This document shows positions 1 through 5,223 of a stretch of 5,223 nucleotides of DNA, in pieces (the first letter of the stretch is position 1; every line of letters begins with the position of its first letter). The notes under the pieces are model-generated. The model saw nothing but the letters and a program-made list of their open reading frames with translations, searched no databases and was not told where the DNA came from. Source of the DNA: Bacteroidales bacterium UBA1179 (GTDB lineage: Bacteria; Bacteroidota; Bacteroidia; Bacteroidales; Bacteroidaceae); the NCBI GenBank assembly GCA_002309915.1, contig DBYT01000083.1, forward strand, positions 1,466 to 6,688, given 5' to 3'. A program made the position numbers and the translations under genes.

Positions 1-6
1 CGTCAT
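1..6 (-). CDS. possible start of a divergent gene running off the left edge
   Basis: Reading leftward, ATG ACG begins at base 6 and is preceded five bases earlier by GGGAG, which could act as a ribosome binding site. Only two codons lie in the window, so nothing can be said about the product. The idea that a gene starts here rests on the ATG, the purine-rich stretch before it, and a candidate leftward promoter at 122-129. A chance ATG is quite possible. Confidence 0.2.
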
Positions 7-52
7 GGAAACTCCCTAAACGCTTGCGCTCAGCAGTTACGCTATACCGCAG

Positions 53-70
53 AACCCGCACTCGGGGGTT
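53..70 (-). other. hairpin in the possible leftward leader
   Basis: AACCCG, a CACT loop and CGGG(GG)TT can pair into a short GC-rich hairpin with two bulged G's. If the leftward promoter at 122-129 is used, this lies in the roughly 110-base 5' leader of the gene starting at base 6, between a second hairpin (87-105) and the start codon. It has no T-run, so it is not a terminator. It matches no riboswitch I recognise. Confidence 0.3.
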
Positions 71-86
71 TAACACGCTAATAACT

Positions 87-105
87 AACCCTTTATGCAA
101 GGGTT
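87..105. other. 7-bp perfect inverted repeat with 5-base loop
   Basis: AACCCTT (87-93) and AAGGGTT (99-105) are perfect reverse complements around TATGC. The position fits either a hairpin in the leader of a leftward transcript or a dyad bound by a regulator just inside that transcript. There is no adjacent U-tract on either strand, which argues against an intrinsic terminator. Function unknown. Confidence 0.4.
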
Positions 106-121
106 GATAATAATCGGCTCG

Positions 122-129
122 CAAAATTA
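122..129 (-). promoter_or_regulatory. candidate leftward -7 element (TAATTTTG)
   Basis: Read on the minus strand, bases 129 to 122 spell TAATTTTG, matching the Bacteroides -7 consensus TAnnTTTG. No clear TTTG is seen 19-21 bases upstream; the best region (about 150-155) reads TTTAT. Transcription would start near base 115 and leave a leader of about 110 bases before the possible ATG at base 6. An AT-rich intergenic region can produce this octamer by chance, so confidence is modest. Confidence 0.35.
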
Positions 130-201
130 CACTTTTCCAATGAAATAGCGATAAAATTCTGCTGATTTTTTTTGTTTTTCCGGTCGCTTACGACCTGACA
201 T

Positions 202-232
202 TTTGCCAATAAACAACTATTAACTAAATTTG
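202..232 (+). promoter_or_regulatory. Bacteroides-type promoter of the secreted-protein operon
   Basis: TTTG (202-205) is followed after 19 bases by TAAATTTG (225-232), a full match to the Bacteroidota sigma-ABfr promoter TTTG-N19-21-TAnnTTTG. The predicted transcription start is near base 239, giving a leader of roughly 25 bases before the ATG at 265. The leader is A-rich with no Shine-Dalgarno sequence, as usual in this phylum. A small 5-bp dyad, GGTCG-CTTA-CGACC (182-195), lies just upstream of the -33 element and could be an operator, but it is short. Confidence 0.75.
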
Positions 233-264
233 TAATCCCAAAAGAAACCTTAACCAAAAATGAA

Positions 265-726
265 ATGAGAAAGCTTCTGTTTATTTTGACCTTCACGGTC
301 CTTTTATCGGGCGTAACGATGGCTGCAGACAAGCCGGTCATCCTGAGACTAAACAACGGCGAGAACATAACCCTTTCTTTCTCAGACAGGCCCAAGATAG
401 TTCACAATGGTTCAACCATACAGATAATCAGTAAAAAAGGAACAGTCCAGATCAGTGCCGAAAGCCTGAAACTGGTTGTATTTGATTCAACCAACGGCAT
501 TGACTCACCCTCCTCCACCGACAAGAAATATCTGTTTGAGGACGGACTGATTAAAATTACAGGCGAGACTCCCGAAAGCACCGTCTATCTGTACAACGAG
601 AGCGGAGTCCTGCAGAATACATTCAAGACCGATAAGGACGGCAGCGTTCAGATTCCTGCTGACGGCAATAATGAGACCATCATCGTCAAATCAGATTCCT
701 TTAACTTTAAATTCATGGCAAAATGA
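265..726 (+). CDS. small exported protein with C-terminal sorting-like domain
   Basis: A 153-residue exported protein of unknown function. Residues 1-20 form a signal peptide (MRKLL, hydrophobic core, then VTMA with cleavage near A20/A21). There is no lipobox cysteine. Residues 25-73 form two short beta-rich units; the second (52-73) ends LKLVVFD, resembling the 'IDSIxF' strands at the N-terminus of many Bacteroidota surface proteins. A polar linker (74-88, TNGIDSPSSTDKK) leads to residues 90-153, which follow the pattern of a type IX secretion C-terminal domain: LFEDGLIKITG, then VYLYNESGVL, then ETIIVKSDSFNFKF and a basic end. I infer export across the outer membrane or surface display, but the match is by pattern only. 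The start at 265 fits the signal peptide and promoter; an ATG at 260 gives only ATG AAA TGA. The stop overlaps the next start (ATGA), so the two genes are probably translationally coupled. Confidence 0.85.
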   Translation: MRKLLFILTFTVLLSGVTMAADKPVILRLNNGENITLSFSDRPKIVHNGSTIQIISKKGTVQISAESLKLVVFDSTNGIDSPSSTDKKYLFEDGLIKITGETPESTVYLYNESGVLQNTFKTDKDGSVQIPADGNNETIIVKSDSFNFKFMAK

Positions 727-2447
727 AAAACAGATATTTGAACCTGGCCCTTTTCCTGCTGATGTCAAGCGTATCATTCGCCCAGTCAGTCTATATTTAC
801 CGCAACGACGATACACGAGTAAGATATGATGCCGATGATATCGCCGACATTGATTACTATACCAGTTCCGAACGTTTCTTTGTAGATTTACAGGAAGGCG
901 GATATGAATCCTATAACAGAGCCGATGTTGACAGCATCTGTTTTTCAGAGACAGATCTGGACCTCAAGTCAAGTTATAGCGGAAAACCCTCTCTTGAACT
1001 GCAGTATTACTATGATTATGGTACCATCAACCTGAATGTGGGTGAAGCTACTTTAATCAGGGCTCTTGCCGTCAGAGGTGATAGTCCCCTCAGCCATCTT
1101 ACAGTATCATTGGGCGGACAGGTCATTGTTGACATTGATGCTCCGTCAGACTGCAAAGATGTATGGTACATGTACGGTGGTTTTTCACTCAGCATAGTTG
1201 ACAAGAAGTTGCTTTATTGGACCATTACCGACGAGTCCGGCCTGGAGAGTTCAACCGGTATCTGGCTCAATACCATAAAGGAACCTTTATATGCTACTGT
1301 ACCGGACTGCTTTGTATACTACCCCAATTCATGGTTCCATTTCTGGCAGTATGAGACAGACCAGACCGCCGGTAAGGGCGTATGGTGGCAGGTAGCCGAT
1401 TATGACCATGCATCAGGCATATCTACTATTGATGTCATTGAAGAAGACGGAAGCCGCACCTCTATGCAGTTAAGACGTAATCCTGCCACCGGAGCATTGG
1501 AGAAAGTCTCTGGCGGCACCTATTATAATCTGACAGACCGCAGCAAGGAATTCTATTTCCTGAATGGCTACAAGACCAAGGAACCAAGTTCTCTACTGGG
1601 TGACATGGAGGATAAGGTGACCTACAAGGATCTGGGCAACGGTGTAATTGAAGTTACCGCATCCGAGGAGTATCATCAGAACAGCCAGGACCGATACGGA
1701 TGGGGCAAGGACCTGTACAACAACTACAGAACTGATCTGGGTTATTGCGGAACGAACTGGAGCAGTTATGACAACCAGGCCGGCCCGAGCGCAACTTTCC
1801 ATTTCCATGAAACTCTCATAGAATATTACGTTGAACGACCTGAAGGCGACTATCTCTACAAAAAAGCCGAGTTACCGCCCGCTCCTGTAATAACCGGCGT
1901 TGAGAAAGCTGGAGTCGTAAAGTATATCCGCACAATGACAGGCGGCACCGTCGATGTTCCCCAGTTCTCTTTCCAGTACAACGGACCGTCTGATATAATT
2001 GATTTCCAAATCTTCACATACAACCCGGCCACACAGTTATTTGAAAAGGGCCTTCCCACGAATACATGTACCGGCTACACATCCCATTATAATAACAAAT
2101 ACCAGAAGGTATATGAAGGTGTCTATAATATAAAGCCGACTGACAGGTCATTCCTTATAAGACCTTATGCCGGATGGGATACTGAAGACATGGAACATTA
2201 CGGTGGTCATGTCATGCTTCTGGTTGCAAGAAATCCCGCAGGTTACGGCGACCCCAGCAATCAATTCTACTATGTCATCAATGAATACGGCAAACTGGTG
2301 GAATTTGATTATGAGAGGCCATCCAATGCTCCCAACAGAGCTGCCGTCAACAATCCCATCTTTGACAATGAAGACATAAAAGCTGCAAGAGAAAAACTGA
2401 TAGAGAGTCTCAACAGCCAAACTCCAAAGCAGCCTCGCATCAAGTAA
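723..2447 (+). CDS. large exported protein of unknown function
   Basis: A 574-residue protein I do not recognise. Residues 1-20 are a signal peptide (MKNRYLNL, hydrophobic core, VSFA/QS) cleaved by signal peptidase I; no lipobox, so it is periplasmic, secreted or surface-held by a partner. Residues 24-45 and 53-74 are two gapless 22-residue repeats ending IADIDY and VDSICF, a common N-terminal strand module in Bacteroidota surface proteins. The rest is mostly beta-like and rich in Tyr and Trp (for example ELQYYYDYG near 92-100 and PNSWFHFWQYE near 201-211), as in carbohydrate- or ligand-binding proteins. A Pro-rich turn (ELPPAPVITGVEKAG, near 380) may separate two halves. The C-terminus is a short charged helix (AAREKLIESL) and has no sorting domain. 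Five cysteines are scattered. It begins inside the stop of the preceding gene (ATGA overlap), has no ribosome binding site of its own, and is followed by a strong terminator, so the pair is a complete two-gene operon. Confidence 0.88.
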   Translation: MKNRYLNLALFLLMSSVSFAQSVYIYRNDDTRVRYDADDIADIDYYTSSERFFVDLQEGGYESYNRADVDSICFSETDLDLKSSYSGKPSLELQYYYDYGTINLNVGEATLIRALAVRGDSPLSHLTVSLGGQVIVDIDAPSDCKDVWYMYGGFSLSIVDKKLLYWTITDESGLESSTGIWLNTIKEPLYATVPDCFVYYPNSWFHFWQYETDQTAGKGVWWQVADYDHASGISTIDVIEEDGSRTSMQLRRNPATGALEKVSGGTYYNLTDRSKEFYFLNGYKTKEPSSLLGDMEDKVTYKDLGNGVIEVTASEEYHQNSQDRYGWGKDLYNNYRTDLGYCGTNWSSYDNQAGPSATFHFHETLIEYYVERPEGDYLYKKAELPPAPVITGVEKAGVVKYIRTMTGGTVDVPQFSFQYNGPSDIIDFQIFTYNPATQLFEKGLPTNTCTGYTSHYNNKYQKVYEGVYNIKPTDRSFLIRPYAGWDTEDMEHYGGHVMLLVARNPAGYGDPSNQFYYVINEYGKLVEFDYERPSNAPNRAAVNNPIFDNEDIKAAREKLIESLNSQTPKQPRIK

Positions 2448-2451
2448 CAGC

Positions 2452-2487
2452 AACGGCGACTGATTCCGACCAGTCGCCGTTCTTTTT
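2452..2487 (+). terminator. strong Rho-independent terminator
   Basis: AACGGCGACTG (2452-2462) and CAGTCGCCGTT (2471-2481) form a perfect 11-bp GC-rich stem with an 8-base loop, followed by CTTTTT. It lies five bases after the stop codon of the 574-residue protein and should end the operon, so the GH2 gene needs its own promoter. The opposite strand has no T-run after the hairpin, so it works rightward only. Confidence 0.92.
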
Positions 2488-2494
2488 GATATTC

Positions 2495-2628
2495 TGCCAT
2501 ACTTGCAAAAATCGGCCTTAAAACCTAACGACTCTGCAAGTATGGCATCAAAAAAGCCCCGAAAGCCCGTTTTCCCGGCCATACCTGTCACCACAGCCCC
2601 CACAACCCACATTCTCTGCAAGTATGGC
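2495..2628. repeat. cluster of TGCAAGTATGGC repeats upstream of the GH2 gene
   Basis: The 12-mer TGCAAGTATGGC occurs twice directly (2535-2546 and 2617-2628; the match extends to 15 bases, CTCTGCAAGTATGGC) and once inverted as GCCATACTTGCA (2496-2507). A degenerate inverted copy, GGCCATACCTG, lies at 2578-2588. Copies one and two form a 13-bp perfect inverted repeat with a 27-base spacer; the degenerate copy and the last copy form an 11-bp stem with one mismatch. The sequence between is C-rich. The last copy overlaps the -33 region of the GH2 promoter. No T-run follows, so these are not terminators. Possible roles are binding sites for a regulator, recombination sites, or an intergenic repeat or MITE; no target-site duplication is visible. 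Confidence 0.85.
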
Positions 2629-2646
2629 CACTTTTTATTATTTTTG
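2615..2646 (+). promoter_or_regulatory. probable promoter of the GH2 gene with weak -33 element
   Basis: TATTTTTG (2639-2646) matches the -7 consensus TAnnTTTG. Twenty bases upstream lies TCTG (2615-2618), three of four matches to the -33 TTTG, at the edge of the last intergenic repeat copy. Transcription should start near 2653, leaving a very short leader of about 14 bases before the ATG at 2667. The overlap of the -33 element with a repeat suggests that whatever recognises the repeat could affect expression. Confidence 0.6.
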
Positions 2647-2666
2647 TGGGACTACAAATTGGGATT

Positions 2667-3218
2667 ATGAAGAAGGTACTGCTTTTCTTGATGTTACTTC
2701 CGGTTGGTTTGATGGCTCGTGAAACCCGCAGCATTGACAAAAACTGGGAGTTTGTGCTGAGTGATGCCACGATAAATCAACTGGCCGGTGTGGAGGGATG
2801 GCGCACGGTTGACGTGCCGCATGACTGGAGCATTGAGGGGGAGTTTGACAGGAGTAATCCCAGCGGGCAGGGCGGTGCATATCTTCCTACTGGTATAGGC
2901 TGGTACCGCAAGACCATAAAGGCCGATATCGGGGCCGATGAGCGTTTGTTCCTTGAGTTTGACGGTGTGATGGCCTGCAGCAGCGTATACGTGGACGGCA
3001 AGTTGGCTGGTTACCGGCCAAACGGGTATGTGGGATTTACTTACGATATCACCGATCTGGTTACTCCCGGAATGGATGCTGTCATTGCAGTGAAGGTGGA
3101 CAACTCGGTCCAGCCGGCATCCCGCTGGTATACCGGAAGCGGCATAAACCGACACGTACGTCTGGTAAGCAAGAGCTCCATGCCACATTCCCATGAACGG
3201 GGCGTTTGTATCTTATAA
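2667..3218 (+). CDS. GH2 fragment 1: signal peptide and sugar-binding domain
   Basis: This is the open reading frame as it stands in the sequence: 183 residues, of which the first 172 are genuine GH2 sequence. The last 11 residues (PHSHERGVCIL) come from reading out of frame after base 3182. If the frameshifts are real, this is the only part translated from the native promoter and start. It would be an exported, catalytically dead jelly-roll domain and probably unstable. Confidence 0.55.
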   Translation: MKKVLLFLMLLPVGLMARETRSIDKNWEFVLSDATINQLAGVEGWRTVDVPHDWSIEGEFDRSNPSGQGGAYLPTGIGWYRKTIKADIGADERLFLEFDGVMACSSVYVDGKLAGYRPNGYVGFTYDITDLVTPGMDAVIAVKVDNSVQPASRWYTGSGINRHVRLVSKSSMPHSHERGVCIL

Positions 3219-3378
3219 TGACGGAAAGGTTGAAATCAGGACAACCGTTGCCAATACATCCAAAAGCAGCACCAAGGTCAGTCTGAGATACATTCTTAAG
3301 GATTCCGACGGAAAGACTGTAGCAAGCGGCAACAGTTCTGCAGTCCAGATAGGAGCCGGCTTAGCAGACAGAGATTAG
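3184..3378 (+). pseudogene. GH2 fragment 2: Ig-like domain, first half
   Basis: Relative to the first fragment this continues one frame later, giving HIPMNGAFVSYNDG and then alternating polar/hydrophobic strands up to GAGLADR near 3372, then a TAG at 3376-3378. HIPMNGAFV corresponds to the usual GH2 junction between sugar-binding and Ig domains (family pattern HI..WGT.V). It has no start signal of its own, since the ATG at 3193 is internal to the family alignment, and it is not an independent gene. Confidence 0.7.
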
Positions 3379-3530
3379 CGGAAGCAATAGATATAAAGAA
3401 CCCGCACCTATGGTCTATAGATGACCCCTATCTCTATACGCTTGAGGTATCGGTCATGGAAGGCCGCAAGCAGTTGGATGCAGAGACCGTAACCGCCGGA
3501 CTGCGCACCATACGCTTTGACAATGAGAAA
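3375..3530 (+). pseudogene. GH2 fragment 3: Ig-like domain, second half
   Basis: This part is back in the frame of the first fragment: LAEAIDIKNPHLWSIDD, then PYLYTLEVSV, then TAGLRTIRFDNEK. NPHLWSIDDPYLYTL is the strongly conserved end of the GH2 Ig-like domain, and GLRTIRFD is the strand leading into the catalytic barrel. The correct frame is left again in AAAGGG (3528-3533). Only about 52 codons belong here. Confidence 0.7.
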
Positions 3531-3531
3531 G

Positions 3532-4944
3532 GGATTCTTCCTGAACGGGCAGAACATAAAGATGTACGGTGTATGCCTGCATTCCGATGCGGGCGCAATG
3601 GGAACAGCCGTTCCTGCATCGGTCTGGGAGTATCGGCTCCAACAGTTGCGCAAACTGGGCGTTAACGCCGTAAGGATGGCCCACAACCCCGCCGACCCCA
3701 CGCTGATGGACTTGTGTGACCGCATGGGATTCCTGGTAATGGCCGAGTCTTTTGATACCTGGAATACGCCCAAGAACCATGCCGAGAAGGGATACAACCT
3801 CTACTTTGACGAGTGGTGGGAGGCCGATACCCGCGCAATGGTTGAGCAGGCCCGTAACCATCCCTGTGTGGTGATTTACAGCGTAGGCAACGAGATACGT
3901 GACAACCTGAACAATGAGCAGGGCTTTGACAAATACCGCAAACAGCTGGATTTGGTACATTCATTGGACAATACCCGTCCCGTAACGATGGCACTGTTCC
4001 GCCCCAACTCATCGGGCGTTTACAGGAACGGATTTGCCGAGATGATGGATGTGGTGGGCCAGAACTACCGTGTGGATGAACTCAAGGCGTATCACGACGC
4101 CCACCCCGAGAAGGCAATCATAGGCACTGAGAATACCCATGATGTCCAATCTTGGCTGATGCTAAGGGATGACCCCTCACTTTGCGGCCAGTTCCTTTGG
4201 GCAGGCATTGACTATCTGGGTGAGGCTGCATGGCCGCAGGTTATGTGGAGCACCTCACTGCTGGATGCAACCGGAGGCGTCAAACCGGCCGGCCTTCAGC
4301 GTGCCAGCTGGTGGACGAGCAATCCCATGGTGGCGTTTGCCCGCCATGTCGACAACAACGGCGCAGGTGCGCTGGTATCGGACTGGACTCCGGCCGATAT
4401 GGACACCTATGACCAGGCTGCAATTGAGGTTTATTCAAACTGTCAGGAGGTGGAACTCTTTGTGAACGGTGAGTCACAGGGGCGCAAAACCATACCCGAT
4501 AACGCCCGTCCCGCCCTGTTCAACATAAACTTCAACTCCGGCAGGATTGAGGCCGTAGGATATATCGACGGCAGGGAGGCCGCCCGATACACATCCGTAA
4601 CAGCCGATGAGCCTGCCCTTATCAACATTGAAAAGGCAGGAGGCCACGCCGGAACAGGATTTGATGATGTTGAAATAGTGTCATTACAGATTGTAGACAC
4701 TCAAGGCAATGTCTGCCCAGGCAATGACTGCAGGATTGAACTCAAAGTTGAAGGAGCAGAACTTATTGCGGTCGATAATGCCGATGTCCTGGCACATGAA
4801 ACCAGCCATAAGAGTGCAGTCTTCAACACCTATCAGGGACGCATGACCGCCTACATCCGCCGCACATCGGCCACAGGTAAGGTAACAGTAACGGCGACCG
4901 ACTGTTCATCGGCCGCCGCACTTAGGGGTACTGCAACGTTCTGA
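3532..4944 (+). CDS. GH2 fragment 4: catalytic barrel, DUF4982 and C-terminal domain 5
   Basis: An uninterrupted 470-codon stretch beginning GFFLNGQNIKMYGVCLHSD, the conserved first strand of the GH2 barrel. It carries both catalytic glutamates (YSVGNEI and IIGTEN, 79 residues apart), GQFLWAGIDYLGE, and the two C-terminal beta domains ending ALRGTATF. The frame is open further upstream (possible starts TTG 3517, ATG 3523), but those codons lie in the out-of-frame overlap and have no leader or signal peptide, so independent expression is unlikely. Two small departures from the common family pattern are HSDAGAMG where HHDxGAxG is frequent, and TENTHDVQSW after the nucleophile. Confidence 0.75.
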   Translation, partial: GFFLNGQNIKMYGVCLHSDAGAMGTAVPASVWEYRLQQLRKLGVNAVRMAHNPADPTLMDLCDRMGFLVMAESFDTWNTPKNHAEKGYNLYFDEWWEADTRAMVEQARNHPCVVIYSVGNEIRDNLNNEQGFDKYRKQLDLVHSLDNTRPVTMALFRPNSSGVYRNGFAEMMDVVGQNYRVDELKAYHDAHPEKAIIGTENTHDVQSWLMLRDDPSLCGQFLWAGIDYLGEAAWPQVMWSTSLLDATGGVKPAGLQRASWWTSNPMVAFARHVDNNGAGALVSDWTPADMDTYDQAAIEVYSNCQEVELFVNGESQGRKTIPDNARPALFNINFNSGRIEAVGYIDGREAARYTSVTADEPALINIEKAGGHAGTGFDDVEIVSLQIVDTQGNVCPGNDCRIELKVEGAELIAVDNADVLAHETSHKSAVFNTYQGRMTAYIRRTSATGKVTVTATDCSSAAALRGTATF

Positions 4945-4947
4945 TAT

Positions 4948-5223
4948 TTACTTGATTGCAGCCTTTACTTCGGTAACCATGTTCTTGTGAGCCTCATCCT
5001 CCTCGGTCAGAGTGGATGTGAGCGCAATATCACCTGCCTTGTCCTTGGTTGAGAATGTACCGCTGTAGAGCAGGATGCTGTTAAAATAGAGGGTTGCCTC
5101 AAAGCATATCTTATAATCACCGGCAGGAACCTCCTTGCCGTCGGCATCCTTGAAATCCCATGTGTAGGTCTGGATACCGCTCTCTTTGGGTGTGGCGCCG
5201 GTTACGGCATCTATCTGTTCATC
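4948..5223 (-). CDS. DUF2271-like periplasmic protein, C-terminal part
   Basis: The last 91 codons and TAA stop of a leftward gene that enters from the right edge; the start is outside the window. The visible protein begins DEQIDAVTGATPKESG, then has YTWDFKDADGKEVPAG (residues 20-35) and DYKICFEATLYF (36-47), then LLYSGTFSTK, and ends in a polar helical tail (EEDEAHKNMVTEVKAAIK). The WD-KD-DGK-VPAG-Y pattern is that of the DUF2271 family, related in fold to FlgD-type Ig domains and found in exported proteins. DAVTGAT (bases 5191-5211) resembles the Dxx(S/T)GA(S/T) motif where ApbE attaches FMN to threonine, so a flavin-carrying redox role is possible; this is inference. It converges with the GH2 gene, the stops lying three bases apart, and no terminator separates them. 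Confidence 0.8.
   Translation of the reverse strand, partial: DEQIDAVTGATPKESGIQTYTWDFKDADGKEVPAGDYKICFEATLYFNSILLYSGTFSTKDKAGDIALTSTLTEEDEAHKNMVTEVKAAIK

Larger units (their letters stand above)
2667..4944 (+). pseudogene. GH2 beta-galactosidase-like glycosidase, split by three frameshifts
   Basis: A family 2 glycoside hydrolase, a retaining exo-enzyme removing terminal beta-linked sugars; the exact sugar cannot be read from sequence. The repaired protein is about 758 residues. It has a signal peptide (1-17, ending GLMA), a sugar-binding domain (about 20-170; VPHDWSIEG, GIGWYRKT, SRWYTGSGI), a GH2 Ig-like domain (about 173-270; KNPHLWSIDDPYLYTLEV), and a TIM barrel (from about 288) with acid/base Glu near 409 in YSVGNEI (bases 3892-3894) and nucleophile Glu near 488 in IIGTEN (4129-4131). 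DUF4982 (about 557-650) and GH2 C-terminal domain 5 (about 665-755) follow. The frame breaks at about 3183 (+1, ATGCCAC), 3373 (one base missing before TTAGCG) and 3531 (+1 in AAAGGG). All expected motifs survive in the joined frames and no other stops occur, so the damage is recent or an artefact. The start at 2667 fits the signal peptide; the GTG at 2646 lies in the -7 element. Confidence 0.9.

Noticed and set aside
1..75. tRNA or other structured RNA gene
   Set aside because: No T-loop (GGTTCGA-like), acceptor pairing or CCA end could be found on either strand.
2495..2547. Second terminator formed by the 13-bp inverted repeat
   Set aside because: The loop is 27 bases and neither strand has a U-tract directly after the stem.
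2148..2621. 157-codon minus-strand reading frame
   Set aside because: It runs through the terminator, the repeat cluster and the end of a well-supported plus-strand gene, and its translation shows no domain or signal.
2495..2628. CRISPR array
   Set aside because: Repeats are only 12-15 bases, of mixed orientation and irregular spacing, with no cas genes.
2646..2666. Upstream GTG start for the GH2 gene
   Set aside because: It would add seven residues before the signal peptide, and the GTG lies in the -7 promoter element, upstream of the predicted transcript start.
2694..3194. 166-codon minus-strand reading frame opposite the GH2 sugar-binding domain
   Set aside because: The plus strand encodes clear GH2 motifs here; the antisense product has no recognisable features and no start signals.
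3528..3533. Programmed ribosomal frameshift at AAAGGG
   Set aside because: Two other uncompensated shifts lie upstream, no downstream pseudoknot or stem is evident, and GH2 enzymes are not known to use recoding.
3454..3960. 168-codon minus-strand reading frame opposite the GH2 barrel
   Set aside because: It is antisense to highly conserved GH2 catalytic motifs; openness is a by-product of codon use on the coding strand.

Overview
The window looks like a chromosomal piece of a Bacteroidota genome, probably Bacteroidales (Bacteroides/Prevotella type). The evidence is two promoters of the Bacteroides sigma-ABfr type (TTTG, about 20 bases, TAnnTTTG), A-rich leaders without Shine-Dalgarno sequences, secreted proteins with 'IDSIxF'-type N-terminal strands, a C-terminal domain resembling a type IX secretion sorting domain, and a multidomain family 2 glycoside hydrolase with the DUF4982 and C5 modules typical of gut Bacteroidota. 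No RNA gene, CRISPR array or transposase was seen.

Layout. Bases 1-264 form an intergenic region with a good rightward promoter (202-232). It may also hold a weaker leftward promoter whose hairpin-containing leader runs to a possible ATG at base 6 on the minus strand. Bases 265-2447 hold a two-gene operon of exported proteins. The first (153 aa) is small and ends in a sorting-like domain. The second (574 aa) is large, aromatic-rich and not recognised. They overlap by ATGA, and the operon ends at a strong Rho-independent terminator (2452-2487). Bases 2488-2666 hold a cluster of exact 12-base repeats (two direct, one inverted, one degenerate inverted), the last touching the -33 element of the next promoter.

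Bases 2667-4944 hold a GH2 beta-galactosidase-like gene. Signal peptide, sugar-binding domain, Ig-like domain, TIM barrel with both catalytic glutamates, DUF4982 and C-terminal domain 5 are all recognisable, but the gene is split by three single-base frameshifts within about 350 bases (near 3183, 3373 and 3531). It is either a recent pseudogene or an assembly/sequencing artefact. Bases 4948-5223, on the minus strand and convergent, hold the C-terminal 91 residues of a DUF2271-like periplasmic protein with a DAVTGAT motif resembling an ApbE flavinylation site.

Working together: the GH2 enzyme would remove terminal sugars from glycans in the periplasm or at the surface. The two-gene operon is transcriptionally separate and probably makes surface or secreted proteins of unknown role. 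The DUF2271 gene belongs to a different unit, perhaps extracytoplasmic flavin redox chemistry. The least explained parts are the secreted operon and the repeat cluster at the GH2 promoter.
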